Shown: positions 21,269 through 33,060 of the stretch, one piece after another
Numbering within the stretch: the stretch's first letter is position 1
Layout: each line of letters starts with the position of its first letter
Source of the DNA: Anthonomus grandis grandis
Lineage: Eukaryota; Arthropoda; Insecta; Coleoptera; Curculionidae
Length of the DNA stretch: 64,000 bases
Reading direction: 5' to 3'
Assembly: GCF_022605725.1 (NCBI RefSeq)
Contig: NC_065553.1
Coordinates: 5,642,001 to 5,706,000, forward strand
Made by a program: the position numbers and the translations under genes
The notes under the pieces: generated by a model
Seen by the model: only the letters and a program-made list of their open reading frames with translations
What the model was told of the DNA's origin: nothing
The model's database searches: none

Positions 21269-24021
21269 GTGAGTCTCTGCCGTTAAAAAGCAAACTCATT
21301 TTATGTGGCGACCTAAACATTGATTTTTCCAGTGTGTGTGCTGCTCAAAAATCTCTCCAGTTCATTTTCGACTCTTTTGGCTTAATCATGCACAGTACAA
21401 TAGCTCTAGTACAATTGATTATGTCGTATCTTCCTTTGAGCCAGATTTCATCGATTGTACTGTCTTAAGCTCAGGTTTCTCAGACCATGAAGCAGTGTTA
21501 ACAAAGTTTTCCATAACTAAATCTAAAAGTAAAAATGTTCCACGCAAATTAGGCCGTATTTTCTCGGATAAAATTTTTTTACATTTTAGGCACCCTTGTC
21601 GATCAACTGACTGGAATATTCTCTCTGACGACGTTGATTCAGAATTCTCTAGATTTGTAAAAACGCTATCTAGTCTTTCTCACAAAACCTTTCTTTTGAG
21701 ACCTCTTAAAAAGAAGCAACATGACCCCTGGTCTACCCAAGGTTTGCGTACATCTGCTAAGAATATGCGCTTATTATCTCATCTTAAGACATTTTCAGAC
21801 AGCGCTTTTTTCATGAATACGTAAGACTACAAAAAGATTTATCAGAGAACTTTAAAAGCCGCCAAGGATATTTACTATAATAGGAGACTGGCGAAATCTA
21901 AAAATGTGGCTACGGAAACATAGACGATTGTTAATGCTTTGAGAAATAAGCCTTCTTTGTCGAATACTATCTCCACTTCATCTGAGAACCTTAATGATTA
22001 TTTTGTAAATGTGGCAAATAATTTAATGAGTACCATAACTCCTTCCCATGATCCACTTTCATATCTTCCTATTGCAAATGAGATTTTCCACAATTTTTGC
22101 TTTACACCCGTAGTGTTACCAGAGCTTTGCAGTTCAATTAGGGAAATCAAAAACAAAGGCTCTTCTGGAATTGATGGACTTACTCTCAAAATGTTTTCAA
22201 ATCTGCCCGAATGTACATTATGTCATCTGATTACTCTAATTAATCAGTCTTTTCAAAAAGGTGTTTTTCCTAACTGCTTTAAATTGGCGATAATAATTCC
22301 ACTACATAAAGGAGGAGACAAAGATCAGTCTTCCAAGTATCGCCCTATCGCTCTTCTTCCCACACTTTCAAAAATTATTAAAAGATTGGTTAAAAAAAGA
22401 CTTCTATCATTTTTGCTAAAATATAAAATACTTACTTCCCATCAATTTGGATTTTTAAATAACAAATGCACAAATGATACTATGTTTTCTCTTTTTAATA
22501 ATGTATACTCTAGCTTAAACAACCAACACCCTACAGCAACAATTTTCTAACGCCTTTGATTGTGTTAATCATGACATCTTATTAAAAAAGTTGCAATATT
22601 ACGGGTTTAGAGGAGTGCCTTTTGAATGGTTTAAGTCGTATCTCAATAACAGAAGTCAAGCTGTGAGAATTGATTCGACTATGTCTTCTTGCAAGCCAAT
22701 ACAAAGTGGAGTGCCTCAAGGTTCCGTACTTGGCCCTATTTTGTCTCTTATCTTCATCAATGACATTGCTAATCTAAATATTAACGGTAAAGTCTGTCTA
22801 TTTGCTGATGATACTAGTTTTACCTGGAGTAATCCGGATATTTCTACACTTCATAGAACCGTATAAAGTAATTTAACTACTATCAAATCATGGTGCGACT
22901 CTAATCTCCTTTGTCTCAACATTTCCAAAACTAAAATGTTGTCCTATAAAAATACCTTACAATCTTTTGTACTTGGTAACGCAACAATTGACGAAGTTTA
23001 GTCTGTAAAGTTTTTAGGGCTAACTGTTGACCACTCGCTAAAATGGGACACACATATTGACTATTTATCAAGAAAATTAAGCTTGTTTTGCGTAAGATCA
23101 ATTTCTAAGGAGCTTATCCTGTCTACTTCTAGAACAGTTTATTTTGCTCTTTTTGAATCGCACCTTCGATACGCCCTTCCATTCTGGGGTACATGTAGTG
23201 CAACTCAATTTGACCGTATTTTTAGACTACAAAAGAGAGCTTTACGTTATACACTGAGACTTAAATACAGAAGTCATTGCCAGCATTTCTACAAAAAATT
23301 TCAAATATTAACTCTTCCATCTTTATTCATATTTGAGTCCGTTTGTCTAATACGCAAACACGGTTCAGTATCTGATAAGCCTTCCCATAATTATCCACTT
23401 AGAAACACGGAACATGATCTATACTTGCCTACCCCACATTCAGAGTTGGTCAAAAGTTCCATATTATATAATGCAAAAAAATGTACAATCATCTGCCATT
23501 GGAAATTAAATCCATCACATCTTTTTTTGCATTTCGTAAAGCATTAAAAGCATTCTTACTGGGGAGAGCTTTTTACACAGCTAACGATTTTTTTTTTGTA
23601 ATCATTGATTTGAAATTTCGCACTAGCTGATTATGTATTTTTACTATCTGTACATGTTTAGGTATGTTGCTATTTTAGGATTTTTTATAATTTTTTTACT
23701 TTTTTAAACATTTTTTACATTTTTTTAACATAGAGAGATTTTTTAATGATTTTTTTTTGACATTGTATACATTAAATTGTATATTTTATAATTATATTTT
23801 TGACAACTTACAATTTTTAAATTGTATTAATCTATATATATTGTAGATATTCTATTCTATTCTATTTTATTCTATTTATTTATTTATTTTTTTTTAAATT
23901 TTGTTTTGTTTTTCTTTTCTTTGATTGTGTTTTGTTTGTATTTTTGTGTCTTTTTTGTTTTACAGCTTTATCTACAAATTGTAACAATTTCTTGACAATA
24001 AAGCATTGATTGATTGATTGA
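21269..24021 (+). mobile_element. 5'-truncated CR1/jockey-like LINE
   Basis: Non-LTR retrotransposon beginning inside the endonuclease domain. It continues through the reverse transcriptase and a C-terminal region, then an AT-rich 3' UTR with TCTAT and TTTA microsatellites, and ends in tandem ATTG units (24005-24021) rather than poly(A). A short-repeat tail is characteristic of CR1/L2/I-type LINEs. It is inserted in an LTR. Confidence 0.85.
21285..23600 (+). pseudogene. LINE ORF2: endonuclease (partial), reverse transcriptase
   Basis: Segments in order are: the APE-type endonuclease motif LILCGDLNIDFSS; after a shift, IDYVVSSFEPDF and SSGFSDHEAVLTKF (the endonuclease SDH motif); a linker; RT blocks NKGSSGIDGLTLKMFSN, IIPLHKGGDKDQSSKYRPIA, AFDCVNHDILLKKLQYYGFR, SGVPQGSVLGPI and LFADDTSF at 22798-22821 (the catalytic FADD); then a C-terminal WGTCSATQFDRIFRLQKRAL and YPLRNTEHDL. 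Stops or frameshifts near 21395, 21820, 21925, 22550, 22866, 23002 and 23490 inactivate it. It would copy the element's RNA into a nicked target site. The frames remain long, so the copy is only moderately old. Confidence 0.9.
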
Positions 24022-24153
24022 TAGTTGTTAGTAAATACATTAAAATATCTCTGTTAGTCATGAGTGATCGTGTTTTCGGAGTGAACAGTGTTCATAAATA
24101 TGACCATTTTCGATTGTTTTAAATCACACCTAACGAACGAGAACAATGCTACA

Positions 24154-25231
24154 CTATACTAAAACTTTGCGCATGCAGGTGCATGATAGAACTTTTGGAA
24201 CATTTATTAAGAGTCTCTTAAAATATTAAAGTTATAAAAATAGAGTTTTCGAAGTCCGATTCATGCAGTTTGTCCTATTTTCTTCATAAAATAAAATCAA
24301 TCGGTGGGTCACGCGCGCCAACTTCGGCACAGTAGCTTTCTGATATTTTACTTTCGGAAAAAGTCCCTGTTTCTCTCCGAAAGTCGTTAAAATTCAAGAA
24401 ACGCTCCCGGCCGACCCTCTTTGGCGAAATCCACCAGGAGAATCGTAAAACACCTCCAAAAGAAGAGAAAGGTTTTACCAAATTACCTCCATTAGGTTAC
24501 TTTATGTCATATCCAATTGGGAAGTTTGTTTTGTATTCGCCGGGCGTACAGGTAACTCGGAAGTGCCGATTAGTGTAAAGTTTATATCAACATCTGAGAC
24601 AATTTTATTTTATTGCTCGAACTTGAATTTTATAATTTAGAAATTGATATAATATTAACCTGATAGAATTATAGAGATAATATGTACTTTGACAAAGACT
24701 AGCTCCAAAGGTAGCAAAGTATGCCAAATAAAACATAAAAAGATCCTACCATCAGGTCAGAATTACAAAAGGGGCGAGATAAAGCATCAGCTTCCGTAAC
24801 CCGTCAGGAAATGAATATTTTTTACGCTGTACCGGTTTGCCCTAATCAATCTTTTGTCCTTTACGGCCCTTTGTGTTCCGGCTAGGATATATTGGATGCT
24901 GCTGCTGTTGTGTAATCCTTTTTATACCTGTTTCGCTTTTCACAATTTAATGATTTTCGGGGATGTTTGTTGATTGTACAAGTGGGAAAAGGAGGATAAA
25001 ATAGAAAAATTGATAATAGGATTATTTGCAGGTACAAGTAAAGTGTTTGATGTACTCGAATTGGATGTTAATTTAAAAAAATACTCAATTTGTTTCAGTG
25101 TGAGCTACTGGGCAGGTGGACGAATTGAATTTCTAAAGCACTCCAAAGTCCATATATATAGCCGATAACTTCCCACACATTCTTCTCCCACTGAGTATCT
25201 CCATGGTGTCTACATATTTTCTACAGACATT
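24154..25231. other. Intergenic with GC-richer island 24284-24560
   Basis: Bases 24284-24560 are GC-richer (CACGCGCGCCAACTTCGGC, CTCCCGGCCGACCCTC) with two TTTCGGA/TCCGAAAG words in inverted arrangement. A 65-codon minus-strand ORF there has no recognisable domain. The rest, including another mildly GC-rich patch at 24770-24930, shows nothing definite. Confidence 0.35.
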
Positions 25232-25360
25232 ATAGCGTTTTCCCGTTCGTTAGATGTGAATTAAAACAATCGAAAATATTTAAAAAATCTATTTATACAT
25301 ACACTACAACAACACGATCAGTCACGTCTATTATAAATATTTATTTTTACTGTATTAACT
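25232..25360 (-). repeat. LTR family L1, 3' end fragment
   Basis: Minus-strand 3' end CACATCTAACGAACGGG...AACGCTATA, plus the preceding 100 bases, match the 3' portions of the LTRs at 18893 and 24022. Further inward the similarity is lost. Confidence 0.6.
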
Positions 25361-26339
25361 TAGTAATCTGAAAATTAGATAATCTGAAAACACTAATTCC
25401 TAGAGATCCAAACACTATTTAGAAAATGAAACGATGATATAGAAAATAGATGGAAAAATCGAATTCACTGACCACTGACTATTATCAGATCTCATTCCAT
25501 TGGCATTGGGTGGCAAATTGGGGATTTTCTCTCATAAAGGTTATTATTCGTGACTGTTAAGGTTACGTTAAATGGAACTCTAAGGGCTTGAATTTAGGAA
25601 TTTGGGAATAACACACACATCTCCTAGATCATATATGAAATGAACCAAGTTCTTCTGTATATAGCCTGTTCCAATCTTAAACTCCTTTTGTGATATACTA
25701 AGTTGTAAATTGAGAACCAAGAGGTACCTAAAATAGGGATTTATATAAACAAACATACTCGAAGCATAGTAACACGGATTTAATCCTATCAGGTAATACA
25801 TACCTCTTATATATCTTGACCAAATTAAGTAACTAGCAGATAAAGTTCAATAACTTTCTCTCTTGGCGTCAGTCAACAGAAAAAGAACAAATTAAATTAG
25901 GTCATCTGTTACATCAATTATGAGCCATAGAATCACGAACTTCGTATCTATATCGTCTGCATCAGCCTTCGTCCTTATTTAATACGTGGATAATGTATCA
26001 GCATCCTTATTGAAACGTATTTCGTTCACTGTTTCTCAAAATCGAATTATTGTGAATTATCTGTGTTATCATAGAATAATATATAGAGTTGTTTTTTGTA
26101 CTATATAAGCCCTTGCTAATTACAAACCCTCATAAAATCATCTATATTTTGATTTTTATAGATGGTTGTACATACCTATTAATGTGCAAACACTGTACAT
26201 AGAAGTGAAAGCTGTAAATTAAAATTGGAAAGAAAATAAAAGTGTTTTTAACTAAATTTGTTAAGTAAATACAAGAGAAAATTTAAATGAAGATCATCAT
26301 TTTCATGGTATTAGAATTTGTAAGATTTAAGTTTATCAG
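25361..26339. other. Intergenic, nothing recognised
   Basis: AT-rich. A 73-codon minus ORF without domain signal. Confidence 0.4.
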
Positions 26340-26650
26340 AATATTAAAACAAATATTTTGAAGTGCATGCATCTATCCCAAGTTAATTGAGCTTTTGTCT
26401 CATTTTTGCTGAGGATTACTTTCTTTCATAAATTTTTACGAAATTCTTAAAGAACTACAAGAAAAATCTCAGATCTAAGGCAACTATCTTAAATTCTGAA
26501 CTAAATGTAACTTTCTATTTTGTTTTTGTAAACATAAGTTTCCCAAAAACTTTAATCGTTTTGTTTCCCCACAATTGGCACAACTGCAATTTGTCAGAGT
26601 GACCAACATCGAAAGGACACAATCACGCAAAATGGCGACCACTTAGTAGT
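26340..26650 (+). repeat. Partial copy of the 1-kb TIR element
   Basis: Direct repeat of 10560-10832 (shared GTGACCAACATCG, CGCAAAATGGCG, TAAATGTAACTTTC), with small indels. The opposite TIR was not seen to its left. Confidence 0.75.
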
Positions 26651-26771
26651 GGGCATTTACTTTTCATTGAATTGGCAGTCCAGGTATATTTATTAAGTTT
26701 GTGCAGAGAATACACAAATACTAAACAAATAAGTAGGTAGTACAGGCTGGCAATGGCGTTTTCTGTTTGTA

Positions 26772-29230
26772 CCGTAAACCGGGGTTACTTTGTCACCTTT
26801 TGAACACACTTTTACTTGTAACTCCGGTATCCTTCGGAATTTGGGTGGCCAAAAATTATAAGTATACCGACGAAATCATCCTCTACAACTACAACTATGC
26901 TAATTTTTTTTATAAAAAGCGATTTAGCTAAAAAAAATATATTGATGGTGACAAAGTAACCCCGTGGTTGGGGCTACTTTATCACAAAGTTTTATTAACG
27001 TTTAAAACACCTTAAACGACGTTATACTGACAAAGAAACCCCAGATATGGGGCTAAAATATATTGGCGTGTGTCATATAGGTAGGTACCTATTTTTTTTT
27101 TACATCCAAATGGTGAAAAACACGAAAAATAAACAACTTGCTTATACAAAAGTTGAAAAATATTTATTTCTAGTAAACAAACCAGAAAACAAAACAAGAA
27201 AATAGAAAACAAACTTATACATACATTTTGGTATCGGTAGGTAGTAGGCAATTAATGCCTAAATAAACAGGAACTTTGATACACAACCTTAATGCTGTAG
27301 TAAACATACAAAAATATTCAACTTAACATAAACTCAACAAAACAAAAAGTGAAACCTTCACTGAGGTTAATCAATACGGCACTAAACGTTAAGGCACTAG
27401 ACTTTAGTTAGGCACACATTCGTCTTCTTCGTCTGTATGATAGGGATCTTCATCCGAACTATCTTCACATCTATCACAAATGAAATAGGGATCCCTACTA
27501 TCATTATTACAGATGCCATAAATCCATTTTTGGCATTTGCAGCATTTTATCCATTCAACTCGATATTTGTAGTTTTCCCACAAACACTTACAGATGCCAC
27601 ATTTGTTTGAATCATCTATTTTTCGTGTCGATTTTCTTAATAGGAGATTTTTTTCTTTACCCTTAATACCCAACTTTGATTTATTTGTTGCGCTCTTCAA
27701 ATTTCCTTTAGAGGTGGATGGGTCTGCATCATCATCAACAATATTCATGGCGCTCTCACCTACTTCTGAGGAGGTGATGGACGAAACATTTTGCCCTGGT
27801 TCTATTTTTTTTCCTCGTTTTCTTTCCTTCTCGGGATTTTGAACTCCCCTAACCCTCCTTTTAACAACTCAACTTAATTTTCGTCTAATGTTCTCCCAAT
27901 TTCTTTTTCCTGAACAGCAGTATCGGGAAGTTTTCGTAGAACCTCTTGCGCATTACATGGATATAAGCCGGTGGTGCGAAATCCTGATATTAAATTTTGC
28001 GACACTGTGTCACTAATGGCCACCCAAAGTCTGTTCAGTAAAATGGGAAATTGTTCTTTTGGAATTGACCCAGGATATCGACTTTCTCTTCGCCACATCT
28101 AATGGTTGCATTAGTGCCACATCTAATGGTTGCATTAGATGTATGGCATTGGGAGGAAACGGGCTCATATATATATTATGTTCTTGTGCTGCCTGTACGA
28201 CACTTAAGGCAAAATGGCTGGCCAAGTTGTCTCCTACGAGGATCACTCTTTTTCTAGGTTCTCTTGTTCTTAGGACATGTGGAAGTAAAATTTCCTTAAA
28301 CCATATCTCGAACAAGTTGGCGTCAAACCAGCCACTTGGACTATTTTTGTAAACTGTTCCTGGTGGGCCGCCTTTACACCAGTTTTCATAAATATTATTG
28401 GCTTTATATACCACCATGGGTGGCAACAAGACTCCACTGGCGCTACCGCAGACCATTATGCTAATGGCTGTCCTGGAATGATTTTGGACACGTTCAACCC
28501 TTTTCGAGTTTCGTGGAATAATGACTTTTCTAGCACCGGCGTCATCAGTGACGTTTGTTTCGTCATAGTTATATATATGATCCCTACTAGAGTCTAATAA
28601 TGCAGGTGTAATATTTGCCAAAAACTTCAAAACATCCTCTTGGTCCACTGAGGATCGGGATCTTTTGATATTCGAGGCTATTCGAACAGATAAATTGTTT
28701 TGTTTGATGAAAGCACTAACCATATCATCCCCAGAGGTGTTGTCTTTTAATACAGGTATAACAATACCCTTTTTGTCAGGGTATTTTTTAATAACAGCCT
28801 TTATATCTGCCTTTGTTAGTGGAAATCCCCATTCTGCCACGACTCCCAAGGATCTTGATATTAACTCTTCTTCTTCCTTACTGAGGACTGTCGGATGTCC
28901 AGCAGACTTTGGGTGCCTTCCAAGGCATTTATAGACTAGAGTCATGCGTGGGATCCTATAGGTTTGGGCCTCTAGTTTTTTGCTCATATCACTTCGAACG
29001 GCCTCCACTGCTTTTTCTAAATTTTCTTTGCTATAGTTGGCATATGGCCGGCTGCCAGGGGTTTTTTCGTAGGTCCTCATGATTTAATTAGTTACTTGGA
29101 TCTATTACAAAAGAACTATCATTATGTTTTAAATTGCAGCCGCACATTTTTCCCTTCATAAAAAAAACAATGGCGCGCTACTGGACGTGACAAAGTTACC
29201 CCGGGGTGACAAAGTAACCCCGGTTTACGG
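26772..29230 (-). mobile_element. Pogo/Tigger-like DNA transposon A, both TIRs present
   Basis: The left end CCGTAAACCGGGGTTACTTT at 26772 is inverted at the right end, closing with ...CCCGGTTTACGG at 29230. Both ends are flanked by TA (26770-26771 and 29231-29232), the usual Tc1/mariner-pogo target duplication. Extra copies of GTGACAAAGTAACCCC lie inside (26948-26985 and 29188-29205), giving subterminal repeats. One transposase pseudogene fills the minus strand. Element length is 2459 bases. Confidence 0.9.
27404..29080 (-). pseudogene. Pogo/Tigger (CENP-B-like) DDE transposase with C-terminal PHD-like finger
   Basis: The main frame (29080-28013) starts with a helix-turn-helix region (residues 15-60: YSKENLEKAVEAV, RIPRMTLVYKCLG) and a second DNA-binding segment. 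A DDE_1 core follows: D173 in NYDETNV, D284 in LVGDNLASH and D320 in HLMQPLDVA, with 35 residues between the last two. A 24-base tandem duplication (28092-28139) repeats LMQPLDVA. A frameshift follows near 28095, after which the other frame carries PGSIPKEQFPILLNRLW and GFRTTGLYPCNAQEVL to a stop at 27874. The original frame then resumes and encodes a Cys-rich end, CGICKC, WIKCCKCQKWIYGIC and CDRCEDSSDEDPY, stopping at 27404. Such fingers are common in insect jerky/Tigger-like transposases. At least two frame breaks make it a pseudogene, though it is otherwise well preserved. Confidence 0.9.
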
Positions 29231-29379
29231 TACGTTCAGTGCAAAGTAATTATTATAAACTTCAACAGTGATGTAATAAACAAATTCTTGGGCAAATAAG
29301 GAAAAACATTTTGAATATTAAAAAATAACTTCCCAGGATCTGATTTCTTAAAATCATTTATAAAAGGAACCATTTTAAT

Positions 29380-30936
29380 ATCATAATGGCTTCAAACTTA
29401 AAGCGATCCAGAGCATCATTATCAATCATCCTCAGTAGATAGTGATGAAATTTTAAATTTAAAAAAAATTGACTTAGCAAATAAAAAAGTGAGAAGCTCA
29501 AATTGGTGCAACATGATAAAATGAACGTGACGAACGTGACTGATGATTCTGGCTCTAGAAAGGTGGTGCTGTCAAGAAACACGAAGAGAGTGCAAAGAGT
29601 TCAGAAGCATTCCGGTACTATCATCAGTTTAATAGTTTGTAAACATGCTAATAAAGATCTTTTACCACTGATGGTTGTGTATAAATCTTTGAATGTTTTA
29701 GGAGTCAAGGTTGATATGAACTTATTCGAACTGTGATGATTGATGTGCCTGTATTCGCCACAATGAAAAAAAAATGAAGAGATATTCTCGATCAGTGGAG
29801 TCAAGACTGTATCCCGAAAGAACAATTTCTGAACAGATTGTGGAAAGCGGTAATTTAAAATATTTTACACAATCTCAAATCAGGATTTAGAATAACTGGT
29901 TTGCATCCTGCACATCCTCAGGAAGGTTTGAAGCACATTCCTGTTAGACTAGATTCTAGAAGGTACCGACATCCAAAGAGTCTTATACAGCAGCTTGGTT
30001 AATTTGTTAAAAGAGAACCATGACACAGAGGTTTAGGGTGAGAAAAGTCAAACCTGGAAGTAATGCGTCTCGCTCTAATATTGACCCTCATGTTTTTGAA
30101 AATTCTCCAAACGTTTCCGAGGAATCTCGAACTACAAACGAAGAACTGGGACTCTTTTCATCTAGCGTTTTGCATGCAAACAGCAACTCCCTACCAGGAA
30201 GAGCAAGAGGAAAGATTAAATGGAAGATCATTTGCAAAGATTACAGAGGACCAATTGACTGAATATATTATACGAAATGTAGCGTATGGATTTATGAATC
30301 CTGTAATAAAGACAGCAAAAGTCGTTATGTTGAATGCGAATACTGTGAGTATTCGGCAGATAATAAATCTCCATTCGATAACAGTGATGTCAATAAGGAC
30401 TTCCAAGTTGATAATGATTAGACATCGTTTTTTCTTGTTACATTTGTGATTTTCTTCAAAGAATTATTGTTTTATTTTATCAAAGTCTTTGTAGGAGACA
30501 GTTTTTTATTTTCTTATAACTTGTTTCATATATTTTGACTAAAAAAATATATTTTGATTAAAAAAAATATATTTTTACTCTAAAAATATAATATTTTTAA
30601 ACCATTATTTGATTGAACGATGGCCCTTATTATAAAATAGGTTCCCTTTTTTTCTTAATCTGACTTAGGGTTAATATGCGCAGAATAGGGCCTTAGAATG
30701 CAATTTATGAAGATTTTTCCATGGATTTTCATAAATGCAAGCAAGTTACCCCAACTATGAGGTAACTTGCAATCCAAAAAGATTTTTTCCTTGGGACTTG
30801 GATTCTTCCAATTTTTATACCAGCTAGCCTTTAAATAGGTCGGTACAATATATATTTTTTTAAGTTATAAAGTTACACTGTACGCCGCTACCTTGGAAAA
30901 TGTACGGAAAAGTGTGCAAGTAGCCGCAATTTACAG
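29380..30936 (+). mobile_element. Pogo/Tigger-like element B, 5'-deleted
   Basis: Related to element A but in opposite orientation and of another subfamily. The right end reads GTGCAAGTAGCCGCAATTTACAG at 30936, followed by TA, the counterpart of element A's GTGACAAAGTAACCCC-type end. An internal GCAAGTTACCCC ... GGTAACTTGC hairpin lies at 30741-30772. The left TIR is not seen; element A's right end lies about 150 bases upstream. Confidence 0.7.
29500..30420 (+). pseudogene. Pogo/Tigger-like transposase, internal and C-terminal parts
   Basis: Plus-strand frames give HDKMNVTNVTDDSGSRKVVL and QKHSGTIISLIVC, aligned with element A's YDETNVTDDAGARKVIIPRN block including the first catalytic Asp. 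After a deletion of the second and third catalytic regions, DQWSQDCIPKEQFLNRLWKA and SGFRITGLHPAHPQEG follow. A Ser-rich linker comes next, then a Cys-rich end WIYESCNKDSKSRYVECEYC, the partner of the PHD-like finger in A, and a stop near 30420. NVT is duplicated (NVTNVT). The helix-turn-helix is missing. Clearly dead. Confidence 0.8.
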
Positions 30937-31389
30937 TACGGATTTAGTTTTTTCCCTAAAGAAACCAAGCTTTTATTAAATTCTATTCTTTTACGTTTTT
31001 TAAGTCAATATTCTTCTTATAAGCAATATCTTAAAAGCACTCAAAGATATTTAGTTTAAAAAATAGTATTAGTATATTTATACAATTGGTTTTATCAGAA
31101 CTAAATAAAAATTGCAAATCGCTAAATTTATTTATTATTAAATCATTTAAATACAATTATATGCCATTAGATCCAGCATCAGCAGCCATGTCATGATGAA
31201 GCATGTAGTATTATAAGTATTAAAAGCATGTAGACGAATTGTTTTGTTTTAATATTTTATGACATGTCATACATAATTCTATATAGATGAATTACATTTC
31301 TTTTCTCTATCAACATTTTAAACTCTTAAACCCCATTAGGTATATAAATGCTTTGAATTGAAATTCCTATCTAGAACTAAAAGGAAGCA
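30937..31389. other. Intergenic, nothing recognised
   Basis: AT-rich, no ORF. Confidence 0.4.
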
Positions 31390-31760
31390 GAAGCATTCTA
31401 GGTTCTCCCCATCAGCAATAAAACACCGCGTCACATGCAACCCGGGCAAAATCCAAACTGTCAGAGGCAGGGTGCGGTCACAGATGCCATCCCGGATCCT
31501 TAATTTAGTTTAAGAAATAGTTTCTGGAGGGGCCCCATCCGGAAATAAACCTTAGAAAGGGGCCCCGGAATTGCGAAATTTATTACTGGGGAAGCGGCAC
31601 GGGGAGAGAGAAACAGGGACATTTTGAGAAAACACTACACTTTGTTACCATCGAACTCCGAAAATCGAAAACAGGCTTTGGGGAAAATGAAGCGATTTAT
31701 CAGGATCGGACTGTTACGATCCCCCTCTTTTACTGAGGCTGTGGGTGTTTAGATTAAGTG
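31390..31760. other. GC-rich unique island with twin GGGGCCCC palindromes
   Basis: GC-rich, apparently single-copy. GGGGCCCC occurs at 31529-31536 and again at 31559-31566, exactly 30 bases apart. CAATAAAACACCGCG and AACCCGGGCAAAATCC lie upstream. No coding frame. A candidate regulatory element by composition only. Confidence 0.4.
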
Positions 31761-32774
31761 TGTGCCTTTGTTGGTTAAATTGATGCCCATTTGTTTCGCG
31801 TTTGTATAGTGTTGCTCCATTTTATAAATAATTTAGGAGCGTTGGCTATTTACGTGGCAAATTTTTAATGTTTTTTTTTTCTATCTTTTTGTGCTCTGAT
31901 GTTTCTTAAATGAACTTATCCATTTAATTCTTTTATGATCAGATTTTAAGTAAAATAGGCGCTAAATGAGCAATAACCAACCCTGGCAAGGTTGTTTTTA
32001 GAATTTCATTTTAGACATGTATGCAACCGAAACACAAAGTATGAACACAAAACAAATAACATGATATTCCAAGAACCCAAATTGATCAATTCTGTGAATC
32101 CCTATATGATAAAATATGTTATATATTTTTAAGCACATCAATCGTCGATATTCTTTAATTTAATTTGTGGAAACCAAAATTCAAGACACTAATTTGTTCT
32201 TTATTTCTCGGAAAATAAGAGGATCAATTAAGATCGTTAAACTTGAAGAACTTGGACTGCTGGACTATCACTTATTCAGGATCGAAACAGCTTATACGAA
32301 TCGAGCTCTATCCAGCAGACGTTCTTTGGATGCGAGCATCACTGGCTTCGTTTAATCTTTCGCTATTGTTCATATATGGACGTTGATAGTCAATACCAGA
32401 ATGACGCGGATCGTGTTTTTCTTTAGAATCCTCTTGTTATTTTCTTCTTGTTATTATTTCTTGAGAGACTCATTCATATTTTTTCTGGCTTACCCATAGT
32501 GGTTTAACGTCATCTATGACTACATAATGCTATGTCTACATAATCTTATGTAAGATTCAAGCTGAACAATTCAAGATCACCTGGGTAGACATTTATCCCC
32601 ACTAATTCCACGGTATTCAGTTTAAGGTAGATCAGTTAAAATCATCGCCCAATGGTTTGTCTGCAAAGCAGTCCTTCTCTGTATGTGGTGAAAACTGGAT
32701 GACAAATAATCCGTGATTGCCATGGATCATGCCAGCCCGTTCCTCCCTGATTTATACATGGGATCAGTCTGTTT
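31761..32774. other. Intergenic, nothing recognised
   Basis: AT-rich. Short tandem CTACATAAT/CTTATG words near 32515-32555. One 62-codon ORF without domain signal. Confidence 0.35.
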
Positions 32775-33060
32775 TTAACAAAACGACTGTTCTGCTCATA
32801 ATGCGATTATAGTAAAATTTTTAATATTAAATGTTTTTCTAAACCGTCTGCTCCAAATTTTTGCTCAAATGACTTTTATTTTTGGGGTTATCTTAAAAGA
32901 CCATTTACAAACTGAAATTTAGTACACACCAAATTTAGTTGTGGGAGAAAATTGTTGAATGTCACAATTCCATTTCACCAGAAATTCTAAAAAAAAAATA
33001 ATTTTTTAGCCAAAGAAGGAATCCTGTTTGAGTCTTATTTACAGAATTAATTTCCGTTAA
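32775..33060 (+). pseudogene. Mariner-like transposase fragment, very decayed
   Basis: Frames read NDCSAHNAIIVKFLI (cf. the 'DGAPxHxxxxVRxFL' block), then NDFYFWGYLKRPFTN (cf. 'LDFFLWGYLKxxVY') and EKIVECHNSISPEIL, in the order expected of the C-terminal third of a DD41D-type mariner transposase. The residues around the last Asp are not conserved, so the call is tentative. Confidence 0.5.

Larger units (their letters stand above)
21080..24153 (+). mobile_element. Solo LTR (family L1) split by a LINE
   Basis: The LTR 5' part 21080-21268 (TGTAAATACTGAC..., CATTCCGGAATG, TATA box near 21192) and 3' part 24022-24153 (AGTTGTTAGTAAATAC ... CACACCTAACGAACGAG ... GCTACA) together match the 316-base minus-strand LTR at 18893-19208. 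The 2.75-kb interruption is the LINE at 21269-24021. So the LTR is older than the LINE. Confidence 0.8.
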
